Source: an uncultured Gammaproteobacteria bacterium (GTDB taxonomy: Bacteria > Pseudomonadota > Gammaproteobacteria > HK1). From it: a stretch of 35,799 nt of DNA. The translations under genes were made by a program, and so were the position numbers. The notes below the pieces were generated by a model. That model searched no databases, had not been told where the DNA came from, and saw only the letters and a list, made by a program, of their open reading frames with translations. Numbering within the stretch: position 1 is the first letter of the stretch; the number at the start of each line of letters is the position of its first letter. The stretch lies in NCBI GenBank assembly GCA_947258715.1, contig CAMYJH010000043.1:1-35799 (forward strand), written 5' to 3'. Shown here piece by piece: positions 1-8,303 of the stretch.

Positions 1-806
1 TCGAAGTCCAGGGTGGAGTGGATTTCGGAGACCATGCTCCACATGCTTTCGCGCAAAAGTGAAGCGCACTTCATGGCCGCGTAGCGGCGCCGAAGATCAT
101 CGCTGACCGGCGCTTCGAAGTAATTCTCTAGCAGCCATTCTTCCTGCTCGGGTCCGAGTTGATTGTTGGAAGCAAGTCCGCCTAGGTCGAAGAGTGGGCT
201 GTTGAAGCCTGCGTAGTCCCAGTCCACCAGCCAGAGTCGTTCGCCGTCGTCGATGAAGTTGGCGGCGAGCAGATCGTTGTGCCCGAAAACGAGGTCCACG
301 GCTCCGACGGCGACTTCGAGCCTGGCGGCAATGTCCAGCAGGCGAGGCAGTTCTGAAGTCATGCGGGAATTGCCGTCACTCAGGGTTGCGGCGTAATCGC
401 GTACCACCTGGAAAACCCAGAACACCAGCGACGGGCCACGGAAGTGTTTCGGAATCTCGAGGTGGGCACGACGCACCAGCGGAACAATGCGCTCCAGGTT
501 CTCTGGCCGTTGTACGTCCGCTTCGGTGAAGGTGCGGCCCTCGACGAATTGCAGCACCAGCGCGCCGGGTTCCTGGTGAACGACTTCGGGCGAAACGCCG
601 GCGGCGGCCGCAGCGCGACTGGCCGCGGCCTCGTTGAAGCGCATGATTCCATGTTCGGGGATGTCGTCGCCGATGCGAACGAAGAATTGTCCCCCTGCGC
701 TCGTGACGACGAAATTCTGATTGGTGATGCCGCCGCCCACCGGTTCGGGATCCACCTTGCCGCGCCAACAGGCGAGACCGGCAGCTCTACTGATCGGATC
801 GGTCAT
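1..806 (-). CDS. Choline/ethanolamine kinase-type phosphotransferase, 3' end beyond window
   Basis: This is a member of the choline kinase / aminoglycoside phosphotransferase fold, which transfers phosphate from ATP to a small amino-alcohol or similar substrate in the cytoplasm. Reading from the ATG at 806, the N-terminal lobe has a glycine-rich nucleotide loop (VGGGITNQNF, about residues 22-31). The catalytic loop HNDLLAANF and the metal-binding DWDYAGFNSPLFDLG follow, all in the canonical order. The frame is open to base 1, so about 268 residues are visible and the C-terminus is missing. The start lies 22 bp downstream of the proW stop on the same strand, so it is probably the last gene of the proX-proV-proW operon. 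That suggests it phosphorylates the imported compound, choline being the obvious candidate. The family is clear; the substrate is inference from context. A diverged paralogue lies at 5746-6670. Confidence 0.85.
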   Translation of the reverse strand, partial: MTDPISRAAGLACWRGKVDPEPVGGGITNQNFVVTSAGGQFFVRIGDDIPEHGIMRFNEAAASRAAAAAGVSPEVVHQEPGALVLQFVEGRTFTEADVQRPENLERIVPLVRRAHLEIPKHFRGPSLVFWVFQVVRDYAATLSDGNSRMTSELPRLLDIAARLEVAVGAVDLVFGHNDLLAANFIDDGERLWLVDWDYAGFNSPLFDLGGLASNNQLGPEQEEWLLENYFEAPVSDDLRRRYAAMKCASLLRESMWSMVSEIHSTLDF

Positions 807-828
807 GGCTTGGTTCCGGTTGGTGGAT

Positions 829-2835
829 TCAGGCGAGGCCAAGCTCTCGTTTCTTTTTTCGGGCCCAGGCGCCAATGAGACGGTCAGCGATGATGGCTAT
901 GAAAGCCACGCATACCCCGGCCACCACGCCGCGGCCGGTATCCGCCTTGGTGAGCGCGATATAGACCTCCTGGCCCAGATCTCGGGTGCCGACCAGGGCC
1001 GTGATCACCAGCATCGCGAGCGCCATCATGATGGTCTGGTTGATGCCCAGCATGATCTCCGGCATGGCCATCGGCAGCTGCACGCGGCGCAGCAGCTGAA
1101 GACGGCTGCAGCCCATGGCACGGGACGCTTCAATGAGGTCCGGTGGCACTTGTCGGATTCCGTGATCGGTATACCGGATTGCCGGCACTACGGCATAAGC
1201 GACGATGGCAATCATGGCAGAGAAGTCGCCAACACGAAACAGCATCACCACCGGGATCAGGTAGACGAAAGACGGCAGTGTCTGCAGGGTATCGATGATG
1301 TTCTGCACCACGCGGTGCACGCGGTTGTTGAGCGCGGCCCATATCCCGATGGGGATACCGATCGCGGCAGCAAAGAGTACCGAGATCCCGCAAAGGTAAA
1401 TCGAGATCATGGATTTTTCCCAGTTGCCCGTCACCGCGATGAACAGGGCGAGGGAAGCGCTGACCAGCGCCAGGCGCCAGCCGCCGAGCTGATAGCCGGC
1501 AAGCGCTACCAGCCCGGTCACCGCGACCCAGGGCAGCTGCAGCAGAAAACGCTTCACCGGGATGAGAAAGTTAAGCAGCAGCCAGGATTTGACCGCGTCC
1601 AGCTCGTCAAAAAAGTTCACGTTCACCCAGGAGACCACATCGTTCCAGAAAGGCCCGGTGGTCAGGGTCAGGTTTTCCGGCAGCGAACGCAGCGCATCCA
1701 CGAACACGCCGAGCCCGGTAGTAACCAGGATGACCGCCAGCGCGATACCTAGATGCGGATGCCGTTTGAGCCAGCTCGTGGGTTGCTCACGGTGCTCCGG
1801 TGGCGGCTGATTGGCGAAGGCTTGGCTCAGTCGGTCTAGGGCAATGGCAAGAAGGGTGATGGCGAGACCCGCTTCTACGCCTTGGCCGAACTGCAGCCTT
1901 TTGAGCGAAGACAAGACGTCGAAACCGAGTCCGCCGGCGCCAATCATCGAAGCGATGATCACCATGTTGAGCGACAGCATGATCACCTGGTTGACGCCCA
2001 CCATCAGCGTCGGACGCGCCGACGGGATTTGCACCCGCCACAACAGCTGGCGCCGGGTGCATCCGGCCATGCGACCGAACTCGACCGTCTCTGTGGGCAC
2101 CAGCTTCAAAGACAGCATGGTGCAGCGGACCATGGGAGGGGTGGCGTAAATAATGGTGGCGATCATCGCCGCCACTGGACCGAAGCCGAATAGAAACAGC
2201 ACCGGCACCAGGTAGGCGAACACCGGCACCGTTTGCATCAGGTCGAGAACCGGGGTGATGATTGCCTCCACCCGGGCGCTGCGAAAACCCCAGATACCGA
2301 CTAGAAGCCCGGCCGTAACGCCGATAGGTACGGCGATAATGATAGAGGACAGGGTCACCATGGCGCTGTCCCATTGGCCGAATAGCGCGAGATAAAGAAA
2401 ACAGCTGCCCGTGAGCGCCGCCAGTCCCCAGTTGCGCGCCAGGTGTCCGAGGATCACGGCGAGCGCAACGATCCCGAGCCACGACAAGCGCGGCAGTCGC
2501 AGCATCTCGTCCTCCGAGAGCTCGATTCCGAATCCCGCGGACAACAAGCTCTGCGCCGCCGCCAGCGGCCAGTGCAGCAGCCAGGAAAGGGATCGCGTCA
2601 GCTCTTTGAACGTGAACAGCCCGAGGTCGAACTCGTTCACCAGCCAGCTCATGAAGTCGCTGACCCAGAAGCGCAAGGGCACGTTCCACTCTCGCGGATA
2701 CTGCCAGGCCCACGGCCAGTAGTCCCGGAACGCATAGAGGAGCACGGTGGTAACCAGCCCCGCGGTCCAGGCAACGAGCCAGGGGTGGCTCCGCTTTCCG
2801 GCGAGCGCTTCTTTGCTCGCGAGGACGGTGCTCAT
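829..2835 (-). CDS. proW: Glycine betaine/choline ABC transporter permease, two fused permease domains
   Basis: Inner-membrane permease of an osmoprotectant or choline ABC importer. The protein is 668 residues, about twice the length of a usual ProW (roughly 280-350). It contains two homologous permease halves. The first EAA coupling motif is at about residues 252-275 (EFGRMAGCTRRQLLWRVQIP) and the second at about 569-592 (EASRAMGCSRLQLLRRVQLP). Each is preceded by a TVPVFAYLVPV / TLPSFVYLIPV segment. Membrane helices cover residues 20-35, 120-150, 160-340 and 440-660. Both halves keep their coupling loops, so the fusion would supply both transmembrane subunits from one chain. The start ATG overlaps the proV stop by 4 bp (ATGA), so translation is coupled. 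Family assignment is strong. Whether the substrate is betaine, choline or carnitine cannot be read from the permease. Confidence 0.93.
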   Translation of the reverse strand: MSTVLASKEALAGKRSHPWLVAWTAGLVTTVLLYAFRDYWPWAWQYPREWNVPLRFWVSDFMSWLVNEFDLGLFTFKELTRSLSWLLHWPLAAAQSLLSAGFGIELSEDEMLRLPRLSWLGIVALAVILGHLARNWGLAALTGSCFLYLALFGQWDSAMVTLSSIIIAVPIGVTAGLLVGIWGFRSARVEAIITPVLDLMQTVPVFAYLVPVLFLFGFGPVAAMIATIIYATPPMVRCTMLSLKLVPTETVEFGRMAGCTRRQLLWRVQIPSARPTLMVGVNQVIMLSLNMVIIASMIGAGGLGFDVLSSLKRLQFGQGVEAGLAITLLAIALDRLSQAFANQPPPEHREQPTSWLKRHPHLGIALAVILVTTGLGVFVDALRSLPENLTLTTGPFWNDVVSWVNVNFFDELDAVKSWLLLNFLIPVKRFLLQLPWVAVTGLVALAGYQLGGWRLALVSASLALFIAVTGNWEKSMISIYLCGISVLFAAAIGIPIGIWAALNNRVHRVVQNIIDTLQTLPSFVYLIPVVMLFRVGDFSAMIAIVAYAVVPAIRYTDHGIRQVPPDLIEASRAMGCSRLQLLRRVQLPMAMPEIMLGINQTIMMALAMLVITALVGTRDLGQEVYIALTKADTGRGVVAGVCVAFIAIIADRLIGAWARKKKRELGLA

Positions 2836-3914
2836 GAGGAAGCGCTTTTTCCAACTAGTACGGCGAGCACGGTGTCCCGGCTCAACCGACCCACCATGTT
2901 GCCGTCGTCGTCGACCACGGCCACGTCACCGTCAGCAGCCACCACCTGTTCAGAGACTTCCGCGATCTTGGAATGCATCGAGACCCGCCCGCGAAGGCTT
3001 TCCCGATTTTGAAGCGGTTCCATAATAGCGCCGGTGGTAAGCACTTTAGCTCTCGGAATGTCGCGGGTGAATTCGGCTACGTAATCGCTGGCGGGGTTGA
3101 GCACCAGCGCTTCCGGTGCGCCAATCTGAATGATCTCACCATCCTTCATGATGGCGATGCGGTCGGCTAAGCGAATGGCCTCGTCGAAGTCGTGGGTAAT
3201 GAACACGATGGTCTTGTGCAGCATGTTTTGTAGGCGCAGGAACTCGTCCTGCATTTCCCTGCGAATAAGGGGATCGAGGGCGGAGAACGGTTCGTCCAGC
3301 AACCAGATGTCCGGCTCCACCGCCAGCGATCGTGCAATTCCAACCCGCTGCTGCTGTCCCCCGGACAGTTCGCGGGGGTAGTAGCGCTCGCGCCCTTTGA
3401 GTCCCACCAGCTCGATGACTTCCAGCGCCCGCGCCTCGCGTTTGGACCGCTCGACGCCCTGGACTTGAAGTGGGAACGCCACGTTGCCGAGAACGCTCAG
3501 GTGTGGCAGCAGGGCAAAGTGCTGAAACACCATGCCCATCTTGTGCCTGCGAATTTCGGTGAGCTCGCGCTCGGAAGCTTCGAGCAGATTGCGGTTGTCG
3601 AAGATAACCTCACCGGCGGTGGGTTCGATGAGGCGCGACATGCACCTCACCAGAGTGGATTTTCCCGATCCGGAAAGCCCCATGATGACGAAGATCTCGC
3701 CGTCACCGACATCGAAGCTCGCGTCGCGCACGGCCCCGATAAGACCCGCGCGCTGAATTGCTTCCGTGCTCGGCGCGCCGCTGTAATCCGCGAGAAAGCC
3801 TTCGGCGTCGTCGCCAAAGAGTTTCCAAACACCCCTGCAGGAAATCTTCGAGCCGTTTTCCGGCGTAAGCTGTTCGGAAAGATCGGCTGACGAGATCGAT
3901 TCAGTCGTCGCCAT
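2832..3914 (-). CDS. proV: Glycine betaine/choline ABC transporter ATP-binding protein
   Basis: ATPase subunit that powers the ProW permease. From the ATG at 3914 the protein has 360 residues, with Walker A GLSGSGKST at about 79-87, Q-loop Q131, signature LSGGQQQR at about 183-190, Walker B WLLDEP at about 204-209 and switch histidine H241. The C-terminal segment after about residue 300 (HSKIAEVSEQVVAADGDVAV) looks like the CBS region that ProV-type ATPases use to sense ionic strength. An in-frame GTG at 3944 would give a start 10 codons earlier. It lies inside the descending arm of a terminator-like hairpin (3931-3970), so the internal ATG is preferred. Neither start has a strong Shine-Dalgarno site. 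The stop overlaps the proW start by 4 bp. Confidence 0.93.
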   Translation of the reverse strand: MATTESISSADLSEQLTPENGSKISCRGVWKLFGDDAEGFLADYSGAPSTEAIQRAGLIGAVRDASFDVGDGEIFVIMGLSGSGKSTLVRCMSRLIEPTAGEVIFDNRNLLEASERELTEIRRHKMGMVFQHFALLPHLSVLGNVAFPLQVQGVERSKREARALEVIELVGLKGRERYYPRELSGGQQQRVGIARSLAVEPDIWLLDEPFSALDPLIRREMQDEFLRLQNMLHKTIVFITHDFDEAIRLADRIAIMKDGEIIQIGAPEALVLNPASDYVAEFTRDIPRAKVLTTGAIMEPLQNRESLRGRVSMHSKIAEVSEQVVAADGDVAVVDDDGNMVGRLSRDTVLAVLVGKSASS

Positions 3915-3930
3915 TGGAAAGTATCGATGC

Positions 3931-3970
3931 CAAAAAACGGCCACCGGAGCCGGTGCACTCCGGCGGCCGT
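3931..3970 (-). terminator. Terminator/attenuator between proX and proV
   Basis: On the minus strand, ACGGCC-x-CCGGAG pairs with its complement across an 8-base loop and is followed at once by six T residues (A3932-3937 on the plus strand). The arms are 3937-3949 and 3958-3970, with a single mismatch. It begins 19 bp after the proX stop and ends just before the proV ATG. This is a classic intrinsic-terminator shape. In an operon it would let most transcripts stop after proX, giving excess binding protein over transporter. The hairpin is seen directly; the attenuation role is inferred. Confidence 0.75.
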
Positions 3971-3988
3971 AATGTCTGATCCCTTCGA

Positions 3989-4948
3989 TCAGCTACATTC
4001 GGTCCACTTACTCCAGCGGTCCTTGTTTTTGGAAATCCAGGCTTCCACCACCTGATCCACGTCTTTGCCCTCCAGGTCGACCTCTCCAATCATTTCGCCG
4101 ATCTCCTGGTTGGATACTTTGAAATTACGTACCGCTTGGTAGGCGCATGGCCATTTTTTCTCACCGCCTTTCCAGCCGACCTTTTTGATCCAGCCGCGGG
4201 GCTTGCCGCAGTCGTAGGCCATGTCGGGATTCAGGCCCCACTTCGGATCGTTGTAACACTCGTCCGTGTATCGCGGAAAGTTGACCCACTCGCCACGGAA
4301 CTTGATCGGCGCCCAGTGTGGCGTGTAGACCCAGGCAAGCACGGGCGCTTTGCGCTCGTAGGCAGACTGGATCTCGGCAAACAGGGCGGCATCGGTGCCG
4401 GCGTGCACCACTTCGAAGTCGAGCCCCAGTGCCTCGGCGCGCTCATCGTCGAAGCCGGCCCAGGTCACAGGACCGCCGAGATAGCGGCCTTTGGGTTGGG
4501 TTTCCGCGGTGGCGAACGCTTCAGCGCACTTATTCAACGCCTTCCAGTCGGGAAGACCGGGGCATTTTTCCTTCATGTAATAGGGGTACCACCATTCCTC
4601 GATGGCCTTCATCCCGGTCTCACCGAGGTCCATGGTCTTGCCGGTGGCGAGGCTCTTGTCCATTGCCTGCTTGCCGGTGGTCTCCCACATCTCCATGGCG
4701 ACGTGAAGATCACCGGACTCGAGCCCGGCAAACTGCGCGATGTAGTCGGCCTGCTGGTATTTGACGTTGTACCCCATCTCTTCGAGCACGCGGCCCATGA
4801 TGTGGGTGGTGATGTACTGCCCGGTCCAGTCGTGGATGGTAAGGATGATGGAATCCTTGGATTCGGGCACGGCGGCCCGGGCGGGTAGTGCAATTGCCGT
4901 CGCCAGAGCGAGCGCGAGGACGGCCGTAAGGCTCTTACTGTTCTTCAT
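3989..4948 (-). CDS. proX: Glycine betaine/choline ABC transporter substrate-binding protein
   Basis: Periplasmic binding protein of the OpuAC/ProX type, 319 residues. It has a typical Sec signal peptide (lysine-containing n-region, hydrophobic core, ALPARA cleavage region at about residues 20-25). The mature part is rich in tryptophan and tyrosine at positions where this family builds an aromatic cage around a quaternary ammonium group: HDWTGQ, EMWETTG, EEWWYPYYM, GPVTWAGFDDE. Four or more cysteines in the second half suggest disulfides. The start is well fixed: GGAGGAGG lies 5-6 bases upstream of the ATG. It is the first gene of the proX-proV-proW-phosphotransferase operon. The spectrum (betaine versus choline) is not decided by what I can see. 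Confidence 0.92.
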   Translation of the reverse strand: MKNSKSLTAVLALALATAIALPARAAVPESKDSIILTIHDWTGQYITTHIMGRVLEEMGYNVKYQQADYIAQFAGLESGDLHVAMEMWETTGKQAMDKSLATGKTMDLGETGMKAIEEWWYPYYMKEKCPGLPDWKALNKCAEAFATAETQPKGRYLGGPVTWAGFDDERAEALGLDFEVVHAGTDAALFAEIQSAYERKAPVLAWVYTPHWAPIKFRGEWVNFPRYTDECYNDPKWGLNPDMAYDCGKPRGWIKKVGWKGGEKKWPCAYQAVRNFKVSNQEIGEMIGEVDLEGKDVDQVVEAWISKNKDRWSKWTECS

Positions 4949-4979
4949 TTTGCCTCCTCCGAAATGAGCCGTTAACGAA

Positions 4980-5000
4980 GGAAGGGAGAGAGCCCCTTCC
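4980..5000 (-). promoter_or_regulatory. Hairpin in the proX leader
   Basis: GGAAGGG (4980-4986) and CCCTTCC (4994-5000) form a perfect 7-bp stem with a 7-base loop in the 5' untranslated region of proX, about 30 bases before the ATG. There is no T-run, so it is not a standard terminator. It could stabilise the message or be chance. Confidence 0.35.
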
Positions 5001-5007
5001 GGATGCC

Positions 5008-5037
5008 CATATTCGAAGTAATTGGGTGGGGAATCAA
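5008..5037 (-). promoter_or_regulatory. Candidate sigma-70 promoter for proX
   Basis: On the minus strand TTGATT (5032-5037) and AATATG (5008-5013) are spaced by 18 bases, about 60 bases before the proX ATG. Both boxes are partial matches and were picked by eye, so this is a suggestion only. Confidence 0.3.
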
Positions 5038-5172
5038 GCGCAGGGTCCGGCGGCGGAAGCGGACCTGCCCGTATCTAGGGCAAAGCGCAGCGCAAGTGGC
5101 ACTCGCCGATCCTCCGGGTCCTCGCCACCGGCGGATCCGCGTCTGCGGTCGAACTCCAGGGAACGTTGAAGG

Positions 5173-5691
5173 CTAGAGACGGTAGACAATCAGCAGTACG
5201 CGGCCTTCCACCGCGGGACTCAGCGGGGTTTTGTCGTTGTTGTAGAGCACGACTCGGAGCTCGTGGGAGCCGTCGGTAATGCTTGACGGCAGGCTGATCT
5301 TTCTGTTCGGCGCCGCCCCTGCCGCGAGGAAGTCCTCGCCATGGGCATCATCCAGATAGATGCGATAGTGACCCACACCAGGTTCGTTGTCCTGACCGAT
5401 CCGGCTTTCGTCGAGCTTAAATCCATTGACCGAGACGCTGAGGGTGATTTCATCCTCCGGCTGCACCGCGTGAGTCTTGTCGGCGCTGACGGTGACAAGA
5501 GGGCGGTCGCTCCGAGATGCCGCAGATTCGTCACTCGCCTGCTGGGTGCTGGAGGCCGTGGGTGCGGTGGCTTCGTCTTCGTCGGCGCACCCAAAGACGA
5601 GCGTCAAAATAAAGGCGCCAGCGAAAATTAGCGGCTTTTTCCACATGGTCAGGTCTGATCGCGGCCCAAATCCACTATGATTCCGGGGCAT
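5173..5691 (-). CDS. Putative lipoprotein with a C-terminal beta-rich domain
   Basis: I do not recognise a named family with certainty. The protein has a hydrophobic segment (KPLIFAGAFILTLVFGC) ending in a cysteine, consistent with a lipoprotein signal. A low-complexity Ala/Ser/Thr/Glu linker follows. The C-terminal domain of about 110 residues contains VGHYRIYLDD and ends DGSHELRVVLYNNDKTPLSP, a pattern seen in small immunoglobulin-like or DUF4399-like periplasmic domains. Two starts are possible. The one at 5691 has AAGGGA about 7 bases upstream. The one at 5646 (MWKKPL) gives a more normal signal peptide but has a poor ribosome site. It is transcribed away from the phosphotransferase at 5746, with only 54 bp between them. 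Confidence 0.6.
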   Translation of the reverse strand: MPRNHSGFGPRSDLTMWKKPLIFAGAFILTLVFGCADEDEATAPTASSTQQASDESAASRSDRPLVTVSADKTHAVQPEDEITLSVSVNGFKLDESRIGQDNEPGVGHYRIYLDDAHGEDFLAAGAAPNRKISLPSSITDGSHELRVVLYNNDKTPLSPAVEGRVLLIVYRL

Positions 5692-5745
5692 ATTAGCGTC
5701 CCTTTAAGAAGACGTTAAGTCCTGCAAATTGCCCGGGAGGTTCCA

Positions 5746-6670
5746 ATGGAGACGGAGGTCGAATCGACGCTCTCGCGCATCGATTTGTTCAAAGGCGTAG
5801 CCATGGAAAAAATCCGCGCGACCCGTCTCGGGGGACTGACCAATCGCAGCTACGAAATCGAGAGTCCCGTGGGGCATTTTGTTTTGCGGGTTCCCGGGGA
5901 AGGCACCGGCGATATCATTGACCGCGGAATCGAGGAGCACAACGCCCGGGTGGCGGCGGAAGCCGGTGTCAACGCACAAAGTGCTGTTTTTCCATGCCAC
6001 GGCAGGCACCATGCTGTGCCGTTACGTGGAGTGCTCGAAGACTATGGGTACCGAAGGCTTTAAGGATCTCGGTGCCGTAGAGCGTGCCGCACGTGCGTTC
6101 CGCCGGCTCCACACTTGCGGCCATTCTTTCCGCTCCCGGTTCGAGTTGTTCGAGCAGATCGACAATTACCTCGGGGTGATTAAGAAACTCGAGGCGCCTA
6201 TCCCCGACGGCTACGCCGAGGTGCAGCGGGAAGCCGAGGTCGTGCGCAACGCCCTGGATGCCCATGAACTGCCCTTTGCCCCCTGCCACTGTGACCCTCT
6301 GGCGGAAAATTTTCTCGACGTTGGCGATCGCATGTTCATCGTCGATTTCGAATACTCGGGCAATAACGATCCCATGTGGGACTTGGGCGACCTTTCTGTG
6401 GAGGCGGAGTTCGATGAACAGCAGGACGAGGTGTTTTTAAACGCCTACTTCGATGGCACACCCCCGGCCTTCGAAGCGGGCCGCATGGTCATGTACAAGG
6501 CGATGTGCGACCTGCTGTGGACATTGTGGGGGGTGGTGCAGTTCGCTAACGACAACCCTGCCGAAGATTTCTGGGCGTATTCCGTCAACCGCCTGGACCG
6601 CTGCCGGGCGCTGATGTCTAACGACGCGTTCCCACAGCAGCTGGAAGCGGTGCGCCGAGGTCCGCGGTAG
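5746..6670 (+). pseudogene. Second choline kinase-type phosphotransferase, broken by a +1 frameshift
   Basis: The start at 5746 has a good GGGAGG site. The first frame codes for GGLTNRSYEIESPVGHFVLR (nucleotide-binding lobe). From about 5978 homology continues in the next frame with VLFFHATAGTMLCRYVE. Removing one base near C5977 joins the two parts without loss into a protein of about 307 residues. The downstream part keeps the catalytic loop HCDPLAENF and FEYSGNNDPMWDLGDLS, so every catalytic element survives. This could be a very recent pseudogene or a one-base sequencing or assembly error. It is a paralogue of the phosphotransferase at 1-806. It converges with the DUF2520 gene, with stops only 8 bp apart. 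Confidence 0.8.
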
Positions 6671-6678
6671 CGCCGCTC

Positions 6679-7479
6679 TCAAGCGCCGCGTAGCGCTTCT
6701 CGCATGCGCCGAATGTCCGCCTCACTGAGTCCGGCGGCGATAGCGCACTGGAGAACCAGGGGCGCGACCGCGTCGTAGGCGGCGGCAACGTCTCTGGAAA
6801 GCCTGCTGAGACTGTTGCGGTGTGCCGCCACCGTGGCCGCGTCGCCGCGAACCACGGGACCGGTGAGGGCTTTGGGCAGCCCGATATGCATGATGTTCTC
6901 GGCCACGGTGCGAACCAGGCTGCCGGCGGCGCGCTCGGCCTCCCGGCGCTCGAGTCCCATATCTTGAAGCGCCGGGATGGTGGCGTAAACGAAGCCCACG
7001 GTTCCCCCGGCGATCATGGCGGCCAGAGCGTGGTAGGCGGGCCCGTGCAGCGGCAGAGCGAGCGCTTTGGCGCCGACCGCCCGGGCGATGCGCCGGGCCG
7101 CCTTGACCGCACGCTCGTCCCCGGAGCTGACGAAAAATACGCCCTCGAGGTTCGGGGGCCGGTTGGGATCGGCAAAAGAAGCCAGCGGATGCATGGCGCC
7201 GGTGCGGGCCCCGGTGCGGGCGCAAGCCTCGAGCTCGTCGTGGGTGCGGGAGCCGGAGCAGTGGAGCACGCAGGCCCCTTTGCGAAGCCACGGCGCGACG
7301 CGGCCGGCGACAGCGCGGATGAAGGGATCCGGCACCGCCAGCACCACCGTATCCGCCTGGGCAATCATCTTTCGGGAGGGGCGGTGTCCCGAAGAGAGCC
7401 GCCACTCCCCGAGTCCGGTTCGGGCCAGCTTATAAAGCCCGCGGCCCACCCGACCGCGGCCGACCAAGACAGTTTTCAT
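6679..7479 (-). CDS. Rossmann-fold plus DUF2520 dehydrogenase-like protein
   Basis: 266 residues. The N-terminus is a dinucleotide-binding motif (LVGRGRVGRGLYKLA, about residues 5-19, G-x-G-x-x-G), followed by ADTVVLAVPD, typical of the NAD(P) sheet. The middle has HCSGSRTHDEL and GAMHPLASFAD, the hallmark of the Rossmann-like/DUF2520 family. The C-terminal half is helical (GPAYHALAAMIAGG onward). The family resembles ketopantoate reductase and prephenate dehydrogenase in architecture, but its substrate is generally unassigned. The start has a strong GGAAGGGAG site. It sits alone between convergent and divergent neighbours, so context says little about its role. Confidence 0.8.
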   Translation of the reverse strand: MKTVLVGRGRVGRGLYKLARTGLGEWRLSSGHRPSRKMIAQADTVVLAVPDPFIRAVAGRVAPWLRKGACVLHCSGSRTHDELEACARTGARTGAMHPLASFADPNRPPNLEGVFFVSSGDERAVKAARRIARAVGAKALALPLHGPAYHALAAMIAGGTVGFVYATIPALQDMGLERREAERAAGSLVRTVAENIMHIGLPKALTGPVVRGDAATVAAHRNSLSRLSRDVAAAYDAVAPLVLQCAIAAGLSEADIRRMREALRGA

Positions 7480-7795
7480 TTTTCTCTCCCTTCCAAGTTG
7501 TCTGCCGCCAGTCGCCCCGGGCGCAATTCGACGGAGCGTCGCGGCTGGTGACTTTTAGCACTGTAACCGAGCTTCAAGTGGAGTGTGATCTGGCTTACGG
7601 CAGGATCAGCGCAAATTGATTCCCAATCGGTTTCCGCGACTGCGCCGATGACTGCGAAAAAGCGAATTACGTGAACAGGTTCACAGGCCGGACCCGAATA
7701 GTGTGAACCAGGTCGGGCAGGCCGGGCATGGCCCATTGCCATACTGAACATTACCCCAGCGCCAACGGCTTCTGATCGCGCGCAAGAGGACGGAT
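7480..7795. other. Intergenic region between divergent genes, no gene
   Basis: No convincing coding frame. It must hold the promoters of the DUF2520 gene (leftward) and the small lipoprotein at 7796 (rightward). The only structure I see is the 14-base inverted repeat at 7671-7684. Confidence 0.6.
7671..7684. promoter_or_regulatory. Short inverted repeat upstream of lipoprotein gene
   Basis: GTGAACAGGTTCAC is a 6-2-6 perfect inverted repeat 112 bp before the lipoprotein start. A second half-site-like GTGAACC occurs at about 7701. It could be an operator; nothing identifies the regulator. Confidence 0.3.
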
Positions 7796-8209
7796 ATGAA
7801 CAGGCAGACGAAGAGGTTGGCAACCGTCGTGGCTATTGCGTTTGCGCCGCTTTTTTCCGCCTGCGCAGGAATTGAGCAGACCTTCCGCGACGCCAACAGT
7901 GTCGTCGATGAGGTCATTGACCTGAGCGCCGAGGCGGAAACCTCGCTTCAGAAAGAACCGCTCTATGCCATCGAGGATCGGGTGGAATCGGCCTGCCGGC
8001 CGCTTTTCGAAAGCGCCAACCAGCGCATGACGGGAGGAGAAGTGTCGGTGCTTACGCAAGTTTCGGCACTGATTACTTCGCCACGTTGCCGCAGCTCGGT
8101 GGACCAGGCCAGGCGCGAGCTGGATCTCTATCGCGAAGATACCGTTGGCGTCGATCATGCCGACATTGCCCCGCCGGTGGGGGACGCGGAGAAGGCGAAG
8201 ACGTTTTGA
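7796..8209 (+). CDS. Small putative outer-membrane lipoprotein
   Basis: 137 residues with a lysine/arginine n-region, a hydrophobic core and a lipobox LFSAC at about residues 19-23. After cleavage the chain begins at Cys23 (followed by AGIEQ), so outer-membrane sorting is plausible. The mature part is mostly helical, with two further cysteines (SACRPLF and SPRCRSSV) that could form a disulfide. The start is supported by AAGAGGA 5-6 bases upstream. I do not recognise the family. It stands alone, with a heptamer-repeat pair immediately after its stop. Confidence 0.7.
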   Translation: MNRQTKRLATVVAIAFAPLFSACAGIEQTFRDANSVVDEVIDLSAEAETSLQKEPLYAIEDRVESACRPLFESANQRMTGGEVSVLTQVSALITSPRCRSSVDQARRELDLYREDTVGVDHADIAPPVGDAEKAKTF

Positions 8210-8212
8210 AAG

Positions 8213-8226
8213 GTAACGCGTGACGC
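8213..8226 (+). repeat. Two heptamers of the GTRAYGC family
   Basis: GTAACGC followed directly by GTGACGC. Both are variants of the heptamer that forms the arrays at 9264-9291 and, in reverse complement, 9342-9425. Confidence 0.6.
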
Positions 8227-8283
8227 GAGCTTAAGCAAAGTCCGCTGTAGGGAACCTAAAAGGCATCATCGGCGCTCTGCGCC

Positions 8284-8303
8284 ATTCCCGCGCGGGCGGG
8301 AAT
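8284..8303. terminator. Hairpin between convergent genes
   Basis: ATTCCCGC and GCGGGAAT form a perfect 8-bp stem with a 4-base GCGG loop. ATAATTTTTCC follows 9 bases later on the plus strand, so it may act as a weak terminator for the lipoprotein gene. Alternatively it is a dispersed palindromic repeat. Confidence 0.45.

Noticed and set aside
721..1752. 343-codon plus-strand ORF antisense to proW
   Set aside because: Shadow of the proW codons, His/Arg/Gln-rich and without any recognisable domain.
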